A stretch of 64,000 nucleotides of DNA from Hydrogenophaga flava NBRC 102514. Its GTDB lineage: Bacteria > Pseudomonadota > Gammaproteobacteria > Burkholderiales > Burkholderiaceae_C. The stretch spans positions 1-64,000 of the forward strand of contig NZ_BCTF01000023.1 of assembly GCF_001571145.1 (NCBI RefSeq), in the 5' to 3' direction. This document shows, piece after piece, positions 42,812 to 51,565 of this stretch; position 1 is the stretch's first letter, and each line of letters opens with the position of its first letter. A program made the translations under genes and the position numbers. The notes beneath the pieces were generated by a model. The model was not told where the DNA came from. It did not search any database and saw only the letters and a program-made list of their open reading frames with translations.

Positions 42812-43884
42812 ACACCGCCCATCTGGTCACGGGCGCCAGCGGCTACGTCGCGGCGCACCTCACGCGCCTGCTGCTGGAGGCTGGGCACCGCGTGAACGCG
42901 ACGGTGCGCAGCCTGGGCCAGACGGCCAAGCTGCGCCCGCTGCAAGCTCTGCAGCAGCAGTTCCCGGGCCGGCTGACGCTGTTCGAGGCGGACCTGCTCA
43001 AGCCCGGTTCCTTCGACGCCGCCATGGCCGGCTGTGCGGTGGTGCACCATGTGGCCTCGCCCTTCCTGCTGCCCGAGAAGATCACCGACGGGCGCCGGCA
43101 GATGCTGGAGCCGGCGCTGCAGGGCACGCGCCACGTGCTGGGCAGCGTCGAGCGCACCCCCAGCGTGCAGCGTGTGGTTATGACCTCGACCGTCGGCGCG
43201 ATCTTCGGCGACTACATCGACGTGCGGCAGATGAAGGACGGCGTGCTCAGTGAGGTCTACTTCAACACCAGCAGCACGCTGGAGAACAACCCCTACCACC
43301 TGTCCAAGGTGGAGGCCGAGAAGGAGGCCTGGCGCCTGCACGGGCTGCAGCAGCGCTGGAGCCTGGTGACGATCAACCCCGGCCTGATCCTCGGCCCCTC
43401 GCTCACGCCGGAGTCGGCGTCCGGCAGCCTCTACCTGCTCGACGAGATGCTGCGCGGCGTGCTGTTCTACGGCATGCCCGACCTGAGCCTGACCACGGTG
43501 GACGTGCGCGAGGTGGCGCTGGCCCACCTGCGCGCGGCCGAGCGGCAGGAAGCGCACGGGCGCTACATCCTGGCCGAGAAGGAAATGATCTCCTTCGTCG
43601 AGATCTCGAAGATCCTGCGCAGCGTGCACCCCCGGCCCTGGCTGCTGCCGCGCCACACCATCCCCGACTGGGTGGTGCGCCTCATCGGCCCCGCGTTCGG
43701 CCTCACGCCGGACTACATCCGCAAGCACCTGGGCATCCGGTTCCCGGTCGACAACCGGCGGAGCATCGACGAGCTGGGCATCACCTACCGCCCGATCCGG
43801 GACACCCTGACCGAGCATGCGATCGAGTGGCTGCGCCAGCGCCGGGGCGCGCCGGCCCCCGTGCACACCCCGCCCACACCATGA
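42808..43884 (+). CDS. Extended SDR (NAD-dependent epimerase/dihydroflavonol reductase-like)
   Basis: A 358-residue extended SDR with the TGASGYVAAHL loop at 8-18, Ser127 and the Tyr163-x3-Lys167 pair (YHLSK). The form resembles dihydroflavonol/cinnamoyl reductases and 3-beta-HSD-like proteins, which reduce carbonyls in larger molecules. GTG start at 42808. The ALDH gene starts in the ATGA overlap at its stop, so reduction/oxidation of the same intermediate is likely. Confidence 0.88.
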   Translation: MNTAHLVTGASGYVAAHLTRLLLEAGHRVNATVRSLGQTAKLRPLQALQQQFPGRLTLFEADLLKPGSFDAAMAGCAVVHHVASPFLLPEKITDGRRQMLEPALQGTRHVLGSVERTPSVQRVVMTSTVGAIFGDYIDVRQMKDGVLSEVYFNTSSTLENNPYHLSKVEAEKEAWRLHGLQQRWSLVTINPGLILGPSLTPESASGSLYLLDEMLRGVLFYGMPDLSLTTVDVREVALAHLRAAERQEAHGRYILAEKEMISFVEISKILRSVHPRPWLLPRHTIPDWVVRLIGPAFGLTPDYIRKHLGIRFPVDNRRSIDELGITYRPIRDTLTEHAIEWLRQRRGAPAPVHTPPTP

Positions 43885-45326
43885 AGAACCCGGTCATGCA
43901 CATTGATGTCGACGCCGATCCGGCGCGAATTCAGACCCTGTTCGCGCAGCAGGCGCCCACCGCGCTGGCGCTGCGCGGATCAACCGCCCGCCAGCGCCTG
44001 GCCAAGCTGCGGCGTCTGAGCGACGGGCTGATGGACCGCCGCCAGGCGCTCTACAAAGCCTTCGCCGCCGACCTGCGCAAGCCCGCCGCCGAGGTGGACC
44101 TGACCGAGCTGCTGCCGGTGGTGGACGAGGTGCGCCATGCGGTGGCGCATCTGGCCAAGTGGATGCGGCCCCGGCGGGTGTGGCCCACGCTCGCCACGCT
44201 GGGCACGCGCGCCCAGGTGCTCTGTCAGCCGCGCGGGCGCTGCCTGATCATTGGCCCCTGGAACTACCCGGTGAACACCTTGCTCGGGCCCCTGGTGTCG
44301 GCCATCGCGGCGGGCAACGCGGTGATCCTCAAACCCTCGGAGTTCACGCCGCACGTCAACGCGGTGGTGGCCGAGCTGGTGGCGGCGCTGTTCGACCCCG
44401 CCGAGGTGGCGGTGGTGCAGGGCGGCGTGGCCACGGCGCAGCAGTTGCTGGCGCTTCCGTTCGACCATGTGTTTTTCACTGGTTCGCCCTCGGTGGGCAC
44501 GCGGGTGATGGAGGCCGCGGCCCGGCACCTCACGTCCGTGACGCTGGAACTGGGCGGCAAGTCGCCGGTGATCGTGGACCAGTCGGCCGACCTGCGGCAA
44601 GCCGCCGAGCTGATCCTGTGGGGCAAGTTCACCAACGCCGGCCAGACCTGCGTCGCGCCCGACCACGTGTTCGTGCAGCGCAGCGTCAAGGACCGCTTCG
44701 TCCGGCTGTGCCAGGAGCTGATCGCCAAGCGCTATGGCCCGACGGCAGACGAGGTGGAGGCCAGCCCGGACCTCGCGCGCATCATCACGCCGCAGCACGC
44801 CCGGCGGCTGGGCGAGCTGATCGACGATGCGCTGGCGCGGGGCGCGACCCTTCTGGCCGGCGGTCGCCACGACAGCGCCGCGCGCTATGTGGCCCCCACG
44901 CTGCTGACCGACGTGCCGGCCGAGGCGCGCATCGGGTCCGAGGAAATCTTCGGCCCGGTGCTGCCCATCGAAGCCTTCGACGTGATCGACCAGGTGATCC
45001 AGCGCATCAACGCGCAGCCCAAGCCGCTGGCGCTGTACCTGTTCAGCCACAGCCGGTCGACGCAGGCCCGGGTCACGGCCCAGACCAGCTCGGGCGGCCT
45101 CTGCCTCAACCACTGCGTGCAGCAGTACGTGCATGGCGGTCTGCCCTTCGGCGGTGTGAACCAGTCGGGCATCGGCAGCGCGCACGGCCACTACGGTTTC
45201 AAGGCGTTCTCGCACGAACGCGCCTGTCTCGCTTCCGGTCCCCTGATGCCGCTGAGCCTGTTCTTTCCACCCTACACCCGGCGCACATCCTGGCTCAGCG
45301 GGTCGCTGTTGAAGATGTTGCGCTGA
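43881..45326 (+). CDS. Aldehyde dehydrogenase (coniferyl/fatty aldehyde type)
   Basis: A 481-residue ALDH3-like enzyme. Catalytic Cys257 (NAGQTCVAP), general base Glu223 (TLELGGKSP) and the NAD loop FTGSPSVG are all present. The C-terminus (LFFPPYTRRTSWLSGSLL) is hydrophobic and basic, like the membrane-anchored fatty aldehyde dehydrogenases. It would oxidise an aldehyde to an acid with NAD(P)+. Start in a 4-bp overlap with the SDR. Confidence 0.9.
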   Translation: MKNPVMHIDVDADPARIQTLFAQQAPTALALRGSTARQRLAKLRRLSDGLMDRRQALYKAFAADLRKPAAEVDLTELLPVVDEVRHAVAHLAKWMRPRRVWPTLATLGTRAQVLCQPRGRCLIIGPWNYPVNTLLGPLVSAIAAGNAVILKPSEFTPHVNAVVAELVAALFDPAEVAVVQGGVATAQQLLALPFDHVFFTGSPSVGTRVMEAAARHLTSVTLELGGKSPVIVDQSADLRQAAELILWGKFTNAGQTCVAPDHVFVQRSVKDRFVRLCQELIAKRYGPTADEVEASPDLARIITPQHARRLGELIDDALARGATLLAGGRHDSAARYVAPTLLTDVPAEARIGSEEIFGPVLPIEAFDVIDQVIQRINAQPKPLALYLFSHSRSTQARVTAQTSSGGLCLNHCVQQYVHGGLPFGGVNQSGIGSAHGHYGFKAFSHERACLASGPLMPLSLFFPPYTRRTSWLSGSLLKMLR

Positions 45327-45346
45327 ACCTCACGAGGAGCCAAAGC

Positions 45347-45829
45347 ATGAAGATCCACGCATGGGCTGTCGGCATCGCCATCGCTTCGACGATGGCCAGC
45401 ACACTGGCCCAGGACAAGGGCGATGATTTTGTGGGCTACTGGATCACGGCGCAGGGCGACGGGATTGTGGAGCTCAAGCGCTGTTCGCTGTTCAAGGATG
45501 CGCCCCCGACAGCGCTTTGCGGCGAGATCGTTTGGGACCGGGAGGTCGAAAACCCCAACCGAAGCGTCGCCCTGGACTGCAACAGAAAGGTGTTTCAGGC
45601 CACCAAGTTCAACGCCGGCGTGTGGACAGAAGGCTGGGCCTTCGACACACGCACCCGCAAGTTTCACAGCATCAAGCTGCGACTGAAGGACGGCAATTTG
45701 CACGCACGCGCCTATGTGGGCAGCGAGATCAACGGCGCGACAGAGGTGTTCACCCGGGTCGACACCGTGCCCCGTGGCTGCGAGCAGCGCGCCCCGGACC
45801 CGACCTCGGTCAAGGGCGCGGGCAAGTAG
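45347..45829 (+). CDS. DUF2147 exported protein (copy 2)
   Basis: A 160-residue periplasmic DUF2147 protein with a signal peptide (about 1-21, ending TLAQ). Shares with copy 1 (35815-36237) the GYWITAQGDGIVEL, LCGEIVWD, WTEGWAFDTRTRKF and RAYVGSE...TE elements but has a longer C-terminal tail. AGGAG ribosome site. It ends 3 bp before the stop of the convergent antiporter gene. It is probably the last gene of the series. Confidence 0.88.
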   Translation: MKIHAWAVGIAIASTMASTLAQDKGDDFVGYWITAQGDGIVELKRCSLFKDAPPTALCGEIVWDREVENPNRSVALDCNRKVFQATKFNAGVWTEGWAFDTRTRKFHSIKLRLKDGNLHARAYVGSEINGATEVFTRVDTVPRGCEQRAPDPTSVKGAGK

Positions 45830-45832
45830 GCC

Positions 45833-47011
45833 TCAGCGGTGCGCCGACATCCGCGGCGCGACCACCGGCACCGTCAGCATGGTGCTGGCCACCGCCATCA
45901 GCAGCAGGGCGGTGAAGGTCTCGCTGGTGATGACCTGCTTGTCCAGCAGGATGTTGGCGAAGATGATCATGATCAGCGCCTTGGTCTGCAGCAGCCAGCC
46001 GATGACGCTGGCCTCGCCCGGGGCCCAGCCCAGCACGCGGCCGGCGATGCGCACGCCGATCAGCTTGCCCGCCACCGACACGAACAGCAGCAGCGCCGCC
46101 GCGGCGAACACCTCGGCACCGCCGACGGCCCAGTTGGTGCGCAGGCCGGTGGAGAGAAAGAACACCGGCATCATCACCAGCAGCACGTGGTGGCGCAGCT
46201 GGTCGAGCTTGTCCTGGTCGAACCAGTGCGCGTCCATGATCGCGCCGGCCAGGAAGGCGCCCACCATGTAGTGCAGGCCGGCCCAGTCGGCACCGAAGCC
46301 GCAGGCCGCGAGCCAGATCAGCGACACGTACCAGCGGTCGCGTTCCTGCAGCCAGGCCATCAGGCGCCGGAAGCCCCAGCCCAGCACCACAAAGGCGATC
46401 AGGAAGACGACCTGCTTGCCGATGCGGCTCCAGTCCATCAGGATCAGCGCCAGCACGCCCCAGATCGCGATGTCGTCCAGGCTGGCGTAGCGCAGGATGC
46501 GCTGGCCCAGCGGGTGGCGCAGGATCTCCAGCTTCTCCATCAGCAGGATCAGGATCGGCAGCGCGGTCACCGCGCAGGCCATGCCGATGCCCAGCACGAA
46601 CTGCCAGTGCTGCGCCAGCGGCCCCATCCAGCCCGGGAACTGCAGCAACACCAGCGCGGCGCCGCAGCCCAGCAGCAGCGGCGATCCCAGCGCCAGGCCG
46701 GCGGTGATGCCGCTCTCGCGCCGGTGCTTCCAGGCCTGGGCCAGGTCCAGCTCGACGCCCGCGATCATCACGAACAGCATCACGGCCCACCAGGCGATGC
46801 CGTTGAGCGACTGCACCACCGCGGGCGTGAACACGAACTGGTAGTACTCGGGCGACCACTTGCCCAGCACCCCGGGCCCCAGCAGGATGCCCATGATGAT
46901 CTGCACCACCACCAGCGGCGCGAAGTAGTCGGTGTTGAAGACTCTCCAGACCAGCCAGGGCAGGCTGAAGATGATCAGCATCGCGATCAGGAAGATCTCG
47001 GTGGTGTTCAC
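45833..47011 (-). CDS. Cation:proton antiporter (CPA2/KefB-like membrane domain)
   Basis: A 392-residue polytopic protein with about eleven to twelve helices, matching the Na+/H+ exchanger domain of the CPA2 family; the RCK domain of KefB/C is missing. Conserved GVELDLAQAW and LDDIAIWGVLALIL segments are visible. Last gene of the second polyene-type operon with a 4-bp overlap to the methyltransferase. A role in pH or cation balance at the membrane during polyene lipid export is speculation; similar antiporters are not part of the APE core. Confidence 0.85.
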   Translation of the reverse strand: MNTTEIFLIAMLIIFSLPWLVWRVFNTDYFAPLVVVQIIMGILLGPGVLGKWSPEYYQFVFTPAVVQSLNGIAWWAVMLFVMIAGVELDLAQAWKHRRESGITAGLALGSPLLLGCGAALVLLQFPGWMGPLAQHWQFVLGIGMACAVTALPILILLMEKLEILRHPLGQRILRYASLDDIAIWGVLALILMDWSRIGKQVVFLIAFVVLGWGFRRLMAWLQERDRWYVSLIWLAACGFGADWAGLHYMVGAFLAGAIMDAHWFDQDKLDQLRHHVLLVMMPVFFLSTGLRTNWAVGGAEVFAAAALLLFVSVAGKLIGVRIAGRVLGWAPGEASVIGWLLQTKALIMIIFANILLDKQVITSETFTALLLMAVASTMLTVPVVAPRMSAHR

Positions 47012-47769
47012 GCCGGCCGCACCCCGGTGTACTCGCGGAAGATGCCCAGCGACACCGAGCAGCCCACGTCGGCAAAGCCAGCGCGCCGCAGGGCGTCCAT
47101 GATGGTTTCGGGGTCCAGCGCCGCCTCGATGGTGTCGCCGTAGTAGGCCCAGAGCTTCTGCACGTCGGCGTGCCGGCCGGTGAGTCGCGCCATCAGCGGC
47201 ACCAGCACCGAGATGTGGAAGCGCAGCAGGCCGCGCAGCAGGCGGCCGCGCGGGCGGCTGATTTCCATGATGCAGACCTTGCCGCCCGGCCTGAGCACGC
47301 GCAGGTACTCGGACAGCACCTTGTTCAGGTCGTCCACGTGGCGCAGGGCGTAGCCCATGGACACGAAGTCGGCCTGCGCATCGGGCAGCGGGATGGCCTC
47401 GCCGAAGGCCTCGATGGTCTCCACCGACACCTTCTTGCGCAGCTCGGCCAGCATGCCGGGCGAGGGGTCGACAGCGATCACCCGGCCCGTCGGGCCGACC
47501 AGCTCGACCCCGGCCACAGTGACCAGGCCGGTGCCGGCCGCCACGTCCACCAGCGTCATGCCGGCGGACAGGCCGTTGCGCTTGAGCACGTCGCGCCGGT
47601 ACCAGGCGCCGCTGCCCAGCGCGGTCAGGCTTTCGGCGCTGTCGTAGCCGCCGGCCGCCTGGTTGAACATGGTCTGGGTGAGCGCGCGGCGCTCGCCCTC
47701 GCTCTTGAAATAGGGGCGCAGGCGCGGGTCGTCCTTGAGCGCGCCTTTGCCCTGGCCGGGGTTGTTCAT
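47008..47769 (-). CDS. UbiE/COQ5-like SAM methyltransferase
   Basis: A 253-residue class I methyltransferase with motif I TLVDVAAGTGLVTV and the UbiE-like AEYLRVLRPGGKVCIMEISRP-type post-motif (about 170-190). It is a second methyltransferase beside the one at 20684 and may modify the aryl head group or a quinone-like intermediate. An alternative Met at 47787 overlaps the GT2 by 17 bp; I used 47769, 1 bp after its stop. Confidence 0.85.
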   Translation of the reverse strand: MNNPGQGKGALKDDPRLRPYFKSEGERRALTQTMFNQAAGGYDSAESLTALGSGAWYRRDVLKRNGLSAGMTLVDVAAGTGLVTVAGVELVGPTGRVIAVDPSPGMLAELRKKVSVETIEAFGEAIPLPDAQADFVSMGYALRHVDDLNKVLSEYLRVLRPGGKVCIMEISRPRGRLLRGLLRFHISVLVPLMARLTGRHADVQKLWAYYGDTIEAALDPETIMDALRRAGFADVGCSVSLGIFREYTGVRPA

Positions 47770-47770
47770 T

Positions 47771-48541
47771 TCAGTGATCCGATCCAAAAAGACGCCGCCA
47801 GACCAGCAGGGGCAGGCGCAGCACGAAGCCGATGAAGAGGCGGGTGTGCATCCAGGTCAGCAGGGTGTTGTCGCGCAGGTATTTGAAGTGGGAGACGCCG
47901 CCTTCTTCGGCGCTGAGGTAGCGCACCGGGGCGTCGATGTTGACCGGCCGCACGCCGGCCCAGCACAGCCGTACCACGGCCTCGGGGTCGAAGTCGAAGC
48001 GGCGCATGAAGCGGTTGCCGCGCATGATCTTCGCCAGTGGCGCGATGGGGTAGACGCGGAAGCCGTAGAGCGAATCGCCCACGCCCATCCACAGCGTTTC
48101 CAGGTTGGCCCAGCCGTTGGAGACCTTGCGGCCGTTGACGCGCAGGGCCGGCGCCTCAGGGCCGAACACCGGTTTGCCCAGCACCATCGTGCGCGCGTCG
48201 CGCTGCGAGGCGGCCATGAAGGTCGGAATGAGGTCGGCCGGGTGCTGGCCGTCGGAGTCCATGGTCAGTGCGTGGGTGAAGCCCTCGCGCGCGGCCTGTT
48301 CGATGCCGGCGAGCACGGCCGAACCCTTGCCCTGGTTCTGCGGCAGCACGATGACACGCAGACCAGGGTCGCGGGCCGCTTCGGCCTGCAGCAGCCGGTC
48401 GGTGCCGTCGGTGCTGCCGTCGACGACGACCCACACGGGTGTCCATTGCGCGCGTGCCTGGCGCACGGTGTCGATGACACCCGGGCCGGGGTTGTAGCTG
48501 GGGATCAGCACCAGGTGGGTGCTCGAAGCAGAAGCGGTCAT
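47771..48541 (-). CDS. Glycosyltransferase family 2
   Basis: A 256-residue GT2 enzyme of GT-A fold. N-terminal LIPSYNPG, then the acceptor-binding VVDGSTDGT and the metal-binding DSD (Asp95/Asp97) in MDSDGQH. A C-terminal basic hydrophobic tail (about 235-250) suggests membrane association. In characterised APE clusters a GT2 is associated with the acyltransferase; the first operon lacks one, so this gene may complete it. 4-bp overlap with the acyltransferase. Confidence 0.9.
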   Translation of the reverse strand: MTASASSTHLVLIPSYNPGPGVIDTVRQARAQWTPVWVVVDGSTDGTDRLLQAEAARDPGLRVIVLPQNQGKGSAVLAGIEQAAREGFTHALTMDSDGQHPADLIPTFMAASQRDARTMVLGKPVFGPEAPALRVNGRKVSNGWANLETLWMGVGDSLYGFRVYPIAPLAKIMRGNRFMRRFDFDPEAVVRLCWAGVRPVNIDAPVRYLSAEEGGVSHFKYLRDNTLLTWMHTRLFIGFVLRLPLLVWRRLFGSDH

Positions 48542-49308
48542 GCGGTTGGGGCGGTGGGCACGCGGACCTCGCGGCGGAAATAGGCCTCCAGCTCGGTGGT
48601 GAAGGCGGTGTGATCGGTGGGGGCGTCGAAGCGGCGGCCCAGTCGGGCCTTCACGGTCAGCGGCAGCACCGGCGGGCGCAGCAGCGGCCAGGCCTTGCCC
48701 AGGTAGGCGGTGGAAAAGTCCAGCAGCACGGTCTGCACCGGGGCACCGGCGCGGCGGGCGATCATGCCCACGGTGGGTCCCAGCGGGTCGACCGGAAAGT
48801 GCACGGTGCGGCTGCCTTCGGGGAACAGCACCAGGTGGGTGCCCTGCTGCAGCGCCTCGCAGCTGCCCGTGATGATCCGCAGGATGCCGTCGTTGCGCAC
48901 GTAGCGGGCCAATCGGGCCGCCGAGCCGAACAGCGGGTTGTCCATCAGGCTGGCCTTCATCACGCAGATCGCGTCGGGCAGCTGCGAGACCAGGATCACC
49001 GCATCGAGCAGCGAGGGGTGGTTGGCGGCGATGACCAGCCCGCGCTCATGGCGCAGGCCTTCGATCTCGGTCAGGTCGAAGCGGCAGGCGCACAGGCGTT
49101 CCAGCAGGCCCAGGTAGAAGCGGAAACCCGCCGCGATCACGCGCCGGCCCAGCCGCTGGCCCACGGGCCGCGGCAGCAGCGGGTGCAGCAGCATGGCAAA
49201 GGGAAGCCAGGTCAGGCAGAGCAGCGCCAGGGCACCCAGGCCGGCGTGCATGGCCAGGTGCTCGTACAAAGTCCACAGCGGACCACGTGGCCGCAGCGTG
49301 TCATTCAT
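48538..49308 (-). CDS. PlsC-like lysophospholipid acyltransferase
   Basis: A 256-residue 1-acylglycerol-3-phosphate acyltransferase-like enzyme. The H-x4-D motif is NHPSLLD (His97, Asp102) and FPEGSRT is the second conserved block; a hydrophobic N-terminal helix is at about 22-45. It differs from the LpxL-like acyltransferase of the first operon, so the two polyene clusters together provide two kinds of acyl transfer. It overlaps the MipA/OmpV gene by 8 bp. Confidence 0.9.
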   Translation of the reverse strand: MNDTLRPRGPLWTLYEHLAMHAGLGALALLCLTWLPFAMLLHPLLPRPVGQRLGRRVIAAGFRFYLGLLERLCACRFDLTEIEGLRHERGLVIAANHPSLLDAVILVSQLPDAICVMKASLMDNPLFGSAARLARYVRNDGILRIITGSCEALQQGTHLVLFPEGSRTVHFPVDPLGPTVGMIARRAGAPVQTVLLDFSTAYLGKAWPLLRPPVLPLTVKARLGRRFDAPTDHTAFTTELEAYFRREVRVPTAPTA

Positions 49309-50155
49309 CGACCGGTACGCGCTCGCTCGATTCGCCCAGCACCCAGGACACCGCCACGCCGCCGGCCACGTAGTGCCGCGTGCGCACCAGCGGGCTGGCC
49401 TCGAAGGCCGCGCCGCGCAGGCTGTCGTAGCGCAGGAAGGCGCCCACCCACTGGTTGCCGAAGCGCCTGGAGACGCCCACCAGGTACTGCATGCCGGCGA
49501 ACCCGGCGCCGGCCCGGTAGGCCGCGCGGTCGGCGGTGGCGTAGGCGGCATCGACGCCGTAGAAATACTGGTGCTGCTTGCGGTCGCCGAACAGCGGACC
49601 GGCCTGCAGGCCGACGTTCCAGCCCGGCAGACCGGACAGGTCGCTGAGGTCCAGGTTGAGCTTGGGGTGCAGCACCCAGCCCAGGCTCTTCGGGTTGCGT
49701 TCCAGCGTGTAGGCCGCGCGCAGCGGCAGCAGCAGCTTGAGCTGGCGCGCCTTGCCCTCGGTCTGCCACAGGGTCAGGTTCAGCTGGGGACCAACCTCGA
49801 AGTTCGCGCGCAGGTCGGGCATGCCGGCGCGCGCCCGGATGTCCTCGCTCGATGCCGGCGGCGAGAGCGCGGCCGAGACCGTCAGCTCGGCGCGGTCGGA
49901 GTCGAACAGCTCGGCACGCACGCCGTCGCGGTCGGCCTTGAGGAACTCGCCGCGGTAGACGAAGTAGGGCGTGGGCAGCACGAAGGCCTGGCGCTGGTCC
50001 GAGCCGCGGTAGGCGGGAAAGCTCACCGCCGCCACACCGGCGCCGGCTTCCCACAGCGGCTTGTCTTCCGCGCCCAGGGCCGGGGCGGTGGCGCCGAGGC
50101 CCAGCAGCAGGCTGGCCATGCCGGGGGCGGAAGCGAGACGGTGCAGGGTCTTCAT
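49301..50155 (-). CDS. MipA/OmpV-family outer membrane protein
   Basis: A 284-residue outer-membrane barrel with a signal peptide (about 1-28, ending ALG) and the MipA/OmpV layout (GAGVAAVSFPAYRGSDQR near the N-terminus). MipA proteins act as scaffolds for murein synthesis or as porins; in this operon a part in placing the product in the outer membrane is possible. Overlaps both neighbours (4 and 8 bp). The last residues (VDE) do not end in an aromatic, atypical for BAM substrates. Confidence 0.88.
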   Translation of the reverse strand: MKTLHRLASAPGMASLLLGLGATAPALGAEDKPLWEAGAGVAAVSFPAYRGSDQRQAFVLPTPYFVYRGEFLKADRDGVRAELFDSDRAELTVSAALSPPASSEDIRARAGMPDLRANFEVGPQLNLTLWQTEGKARQLKLLLPLRAAYTLERNPKSLGWVLHPKLNLDLSDLSGLPGWNVGLQAGPLFGDRKQHQYFYGVDAAYATADRAAYRAGAGFAGMQYLVGVSRRFGNQWVGAFLRYDSLRGAAFEASPLVRTRHYVAGGVAVSWVLGESSERVPVDE

Positions 50156-51489
50156 GCGTTGTACATGGCGGGGTCGTCCACCTTGCGGATGTTGAAGCGG
50201 CGCCGCTGCCAGGCCATGAAGGCGCGCCGGGGCTGGGTGATGTTGGCGATGTAGTACATCGCCTTGAACACGAGGATCGAGCGCCAGATCGGGGTCTTGC
50301 CGAACACGTCGCCTGCCAGCACCGACAGGATGGCTTCCTTGACGCGGAACACGTTTTTCGGACCCATCAGGAAGTCGCGCATGATCGGATTGGTGACGCG
50401 GTAGATGAACCAGGAGAACTCCTTGGGCCCATGGCGCATCACCCGGTCGAAACGCTTGAGCGCGGCGCTGGCTTGCTGCGGCTGGCGCAGGCAGGTGTCG
50501 ATGGTGTCGGCGCCCACCACCGCGCTGTGCATGGCGAGCCAGACACCCGAGGAGAACACCGGGTCGATGAAGGCATAGGCGTCGCCGAGCATGAGGTAGC
50601 TCTGGCCGTGGTTGCGTTCGGAAACGTAAGAGAAGTTGCCGGTGGCTTCCACCGGGCTCACCTGCGTGGCCGTGGCCAGGCGCTCGGCCAGCGGCGGGCA
50701 GGTGGCGATGTTGTCCATCAGGAACTCCTGCAGGCTGCGCGAGCCCTTGGACTTCATGTGGTACGGCCAGGTGACCATGCCGATGCTGGTGGTGCCGTTG
50801 GTCAGCGGGATGAACCAGAACCAGCCGTGCGCGAACCAGAAGATGCGGATGTTGCCTTCTTCCTCGCCTTCACCGCGGCTGGCGCCGTGGAGGTGGGCGT
50901 AGAGGGCCGAGCTGTTGTGGCGCGGGTTGCGGTGCTTGATGCGGAAGCGGTTGGCCAGGAAGGTGTCGCGCCCCGAGGCGTCGACCACGAAGCGCGCGTG
51001 CCAGCGCACCGCCTGGTCATCCGCGTCCATGGCATTGACATAGGCGCCGCCGCCGTCCAGGAATTCGACCCCGGTGACCTTGACACCCTCCAGCGCCAGG
51101 GCGCCCTTGTTGCGCGCGTGGCGGAACAGGATGTGGTCGAAGTCGGCGCGCCGCACCTGGTAGGCGGCGGGCATGGACTTGTCCCAGGCGTCGGCGAAAT
51201 AGAAGGTCTGGGCGCGGCCATGCTCCATGGAGACGAACTCCGCACCCGGCTTGTGCATGCCGATGGCCTTGATCTCGTCGGCGATGCCCATCTGCTCGAA
51301 CAGCGGCATGTTGGCGGGCAGCAGCGATTCACCGATGTGAAAGCGCGGGTGGTGGGCCTTTTCGAGCAGCACCACCTGGTGGCCTTTTTCGGCGAGCAGG
51401 CTGGCCACCGTGGAGCCGGCCGGGCCGCCGCCGATGACCAGCACATCGCAGGAAGGGGCGCTGACGCTGCCCGGGGCCGGTGTGTTCAT
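50152..51489 (-). CDS. Flavin-dependent halogenase-like protein A
   Basis: A FAD-binding protein of 445 residues in the tryptophan/phenol halogenase superfamily. FAD loop IGGGPAGSTVA (19-29), a HKPGAEF motif carrying Lys80, the halogenase WxWxIP signature WFWFIP (223-228) and LMLGDAYAFIDPVFSSG. Family members either halogenate electron-rich aryl rings or, without the halogenase lysine, oxidise or reduce. Xanthomonadins are brominated aryl polyenes made by clusters with a halogenase-like gene (established), so aryl halogenation is a fair hypothesis. ATG at 51489; a TTG seven codons upstream exists. Confidence 0.78.
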   Translation of the reverse strand: MNTPAPGSVSAPSCDVLVIGGGPAGSTVASLLAEKGHQVVLLEKAHHPRFHIGESLLPANMPLFEQMGIADEIKAIGMHKPGAEFVSMEHGRAQTFYFADAWDKSMPAAYQVRRADFDHILFRHARNKGALALEGVKVTGVEFLDGGGAYVNAMDADDQAVRWHARFVVDASGRDTFLANRFRIKHRNPRHNSSALYAHLHGASRGEGEEEGNIRIFWFAHGWFWFIPLTNGTTSIGMVTWPYHMKSKGSRSLQEFLMDNIATCPPLAERLATATQVSPVEATGNFSYVSERNHGQSYLMLGDAYAFIDPVFSSGVWLAMHSAVVGADTIDTCLRQPQQASAALKRFDRVMRHGPKEFSWFIYRVTNPIMRDFLMGPKNVFRVKEAILSVLAGDVFGKTPIWRSILVFKAMYYIANITQPRRAFMAWQRRRFNIRKVDDPAMYNA

Positions 51490-51565
51490 GGCGTGGGATT
51501 CGGAATGCAATGCGGAGGCCGCCGGGCGGGTGCCGGCGGAAGCCCCGCATCATAGTCCGTCCCCC

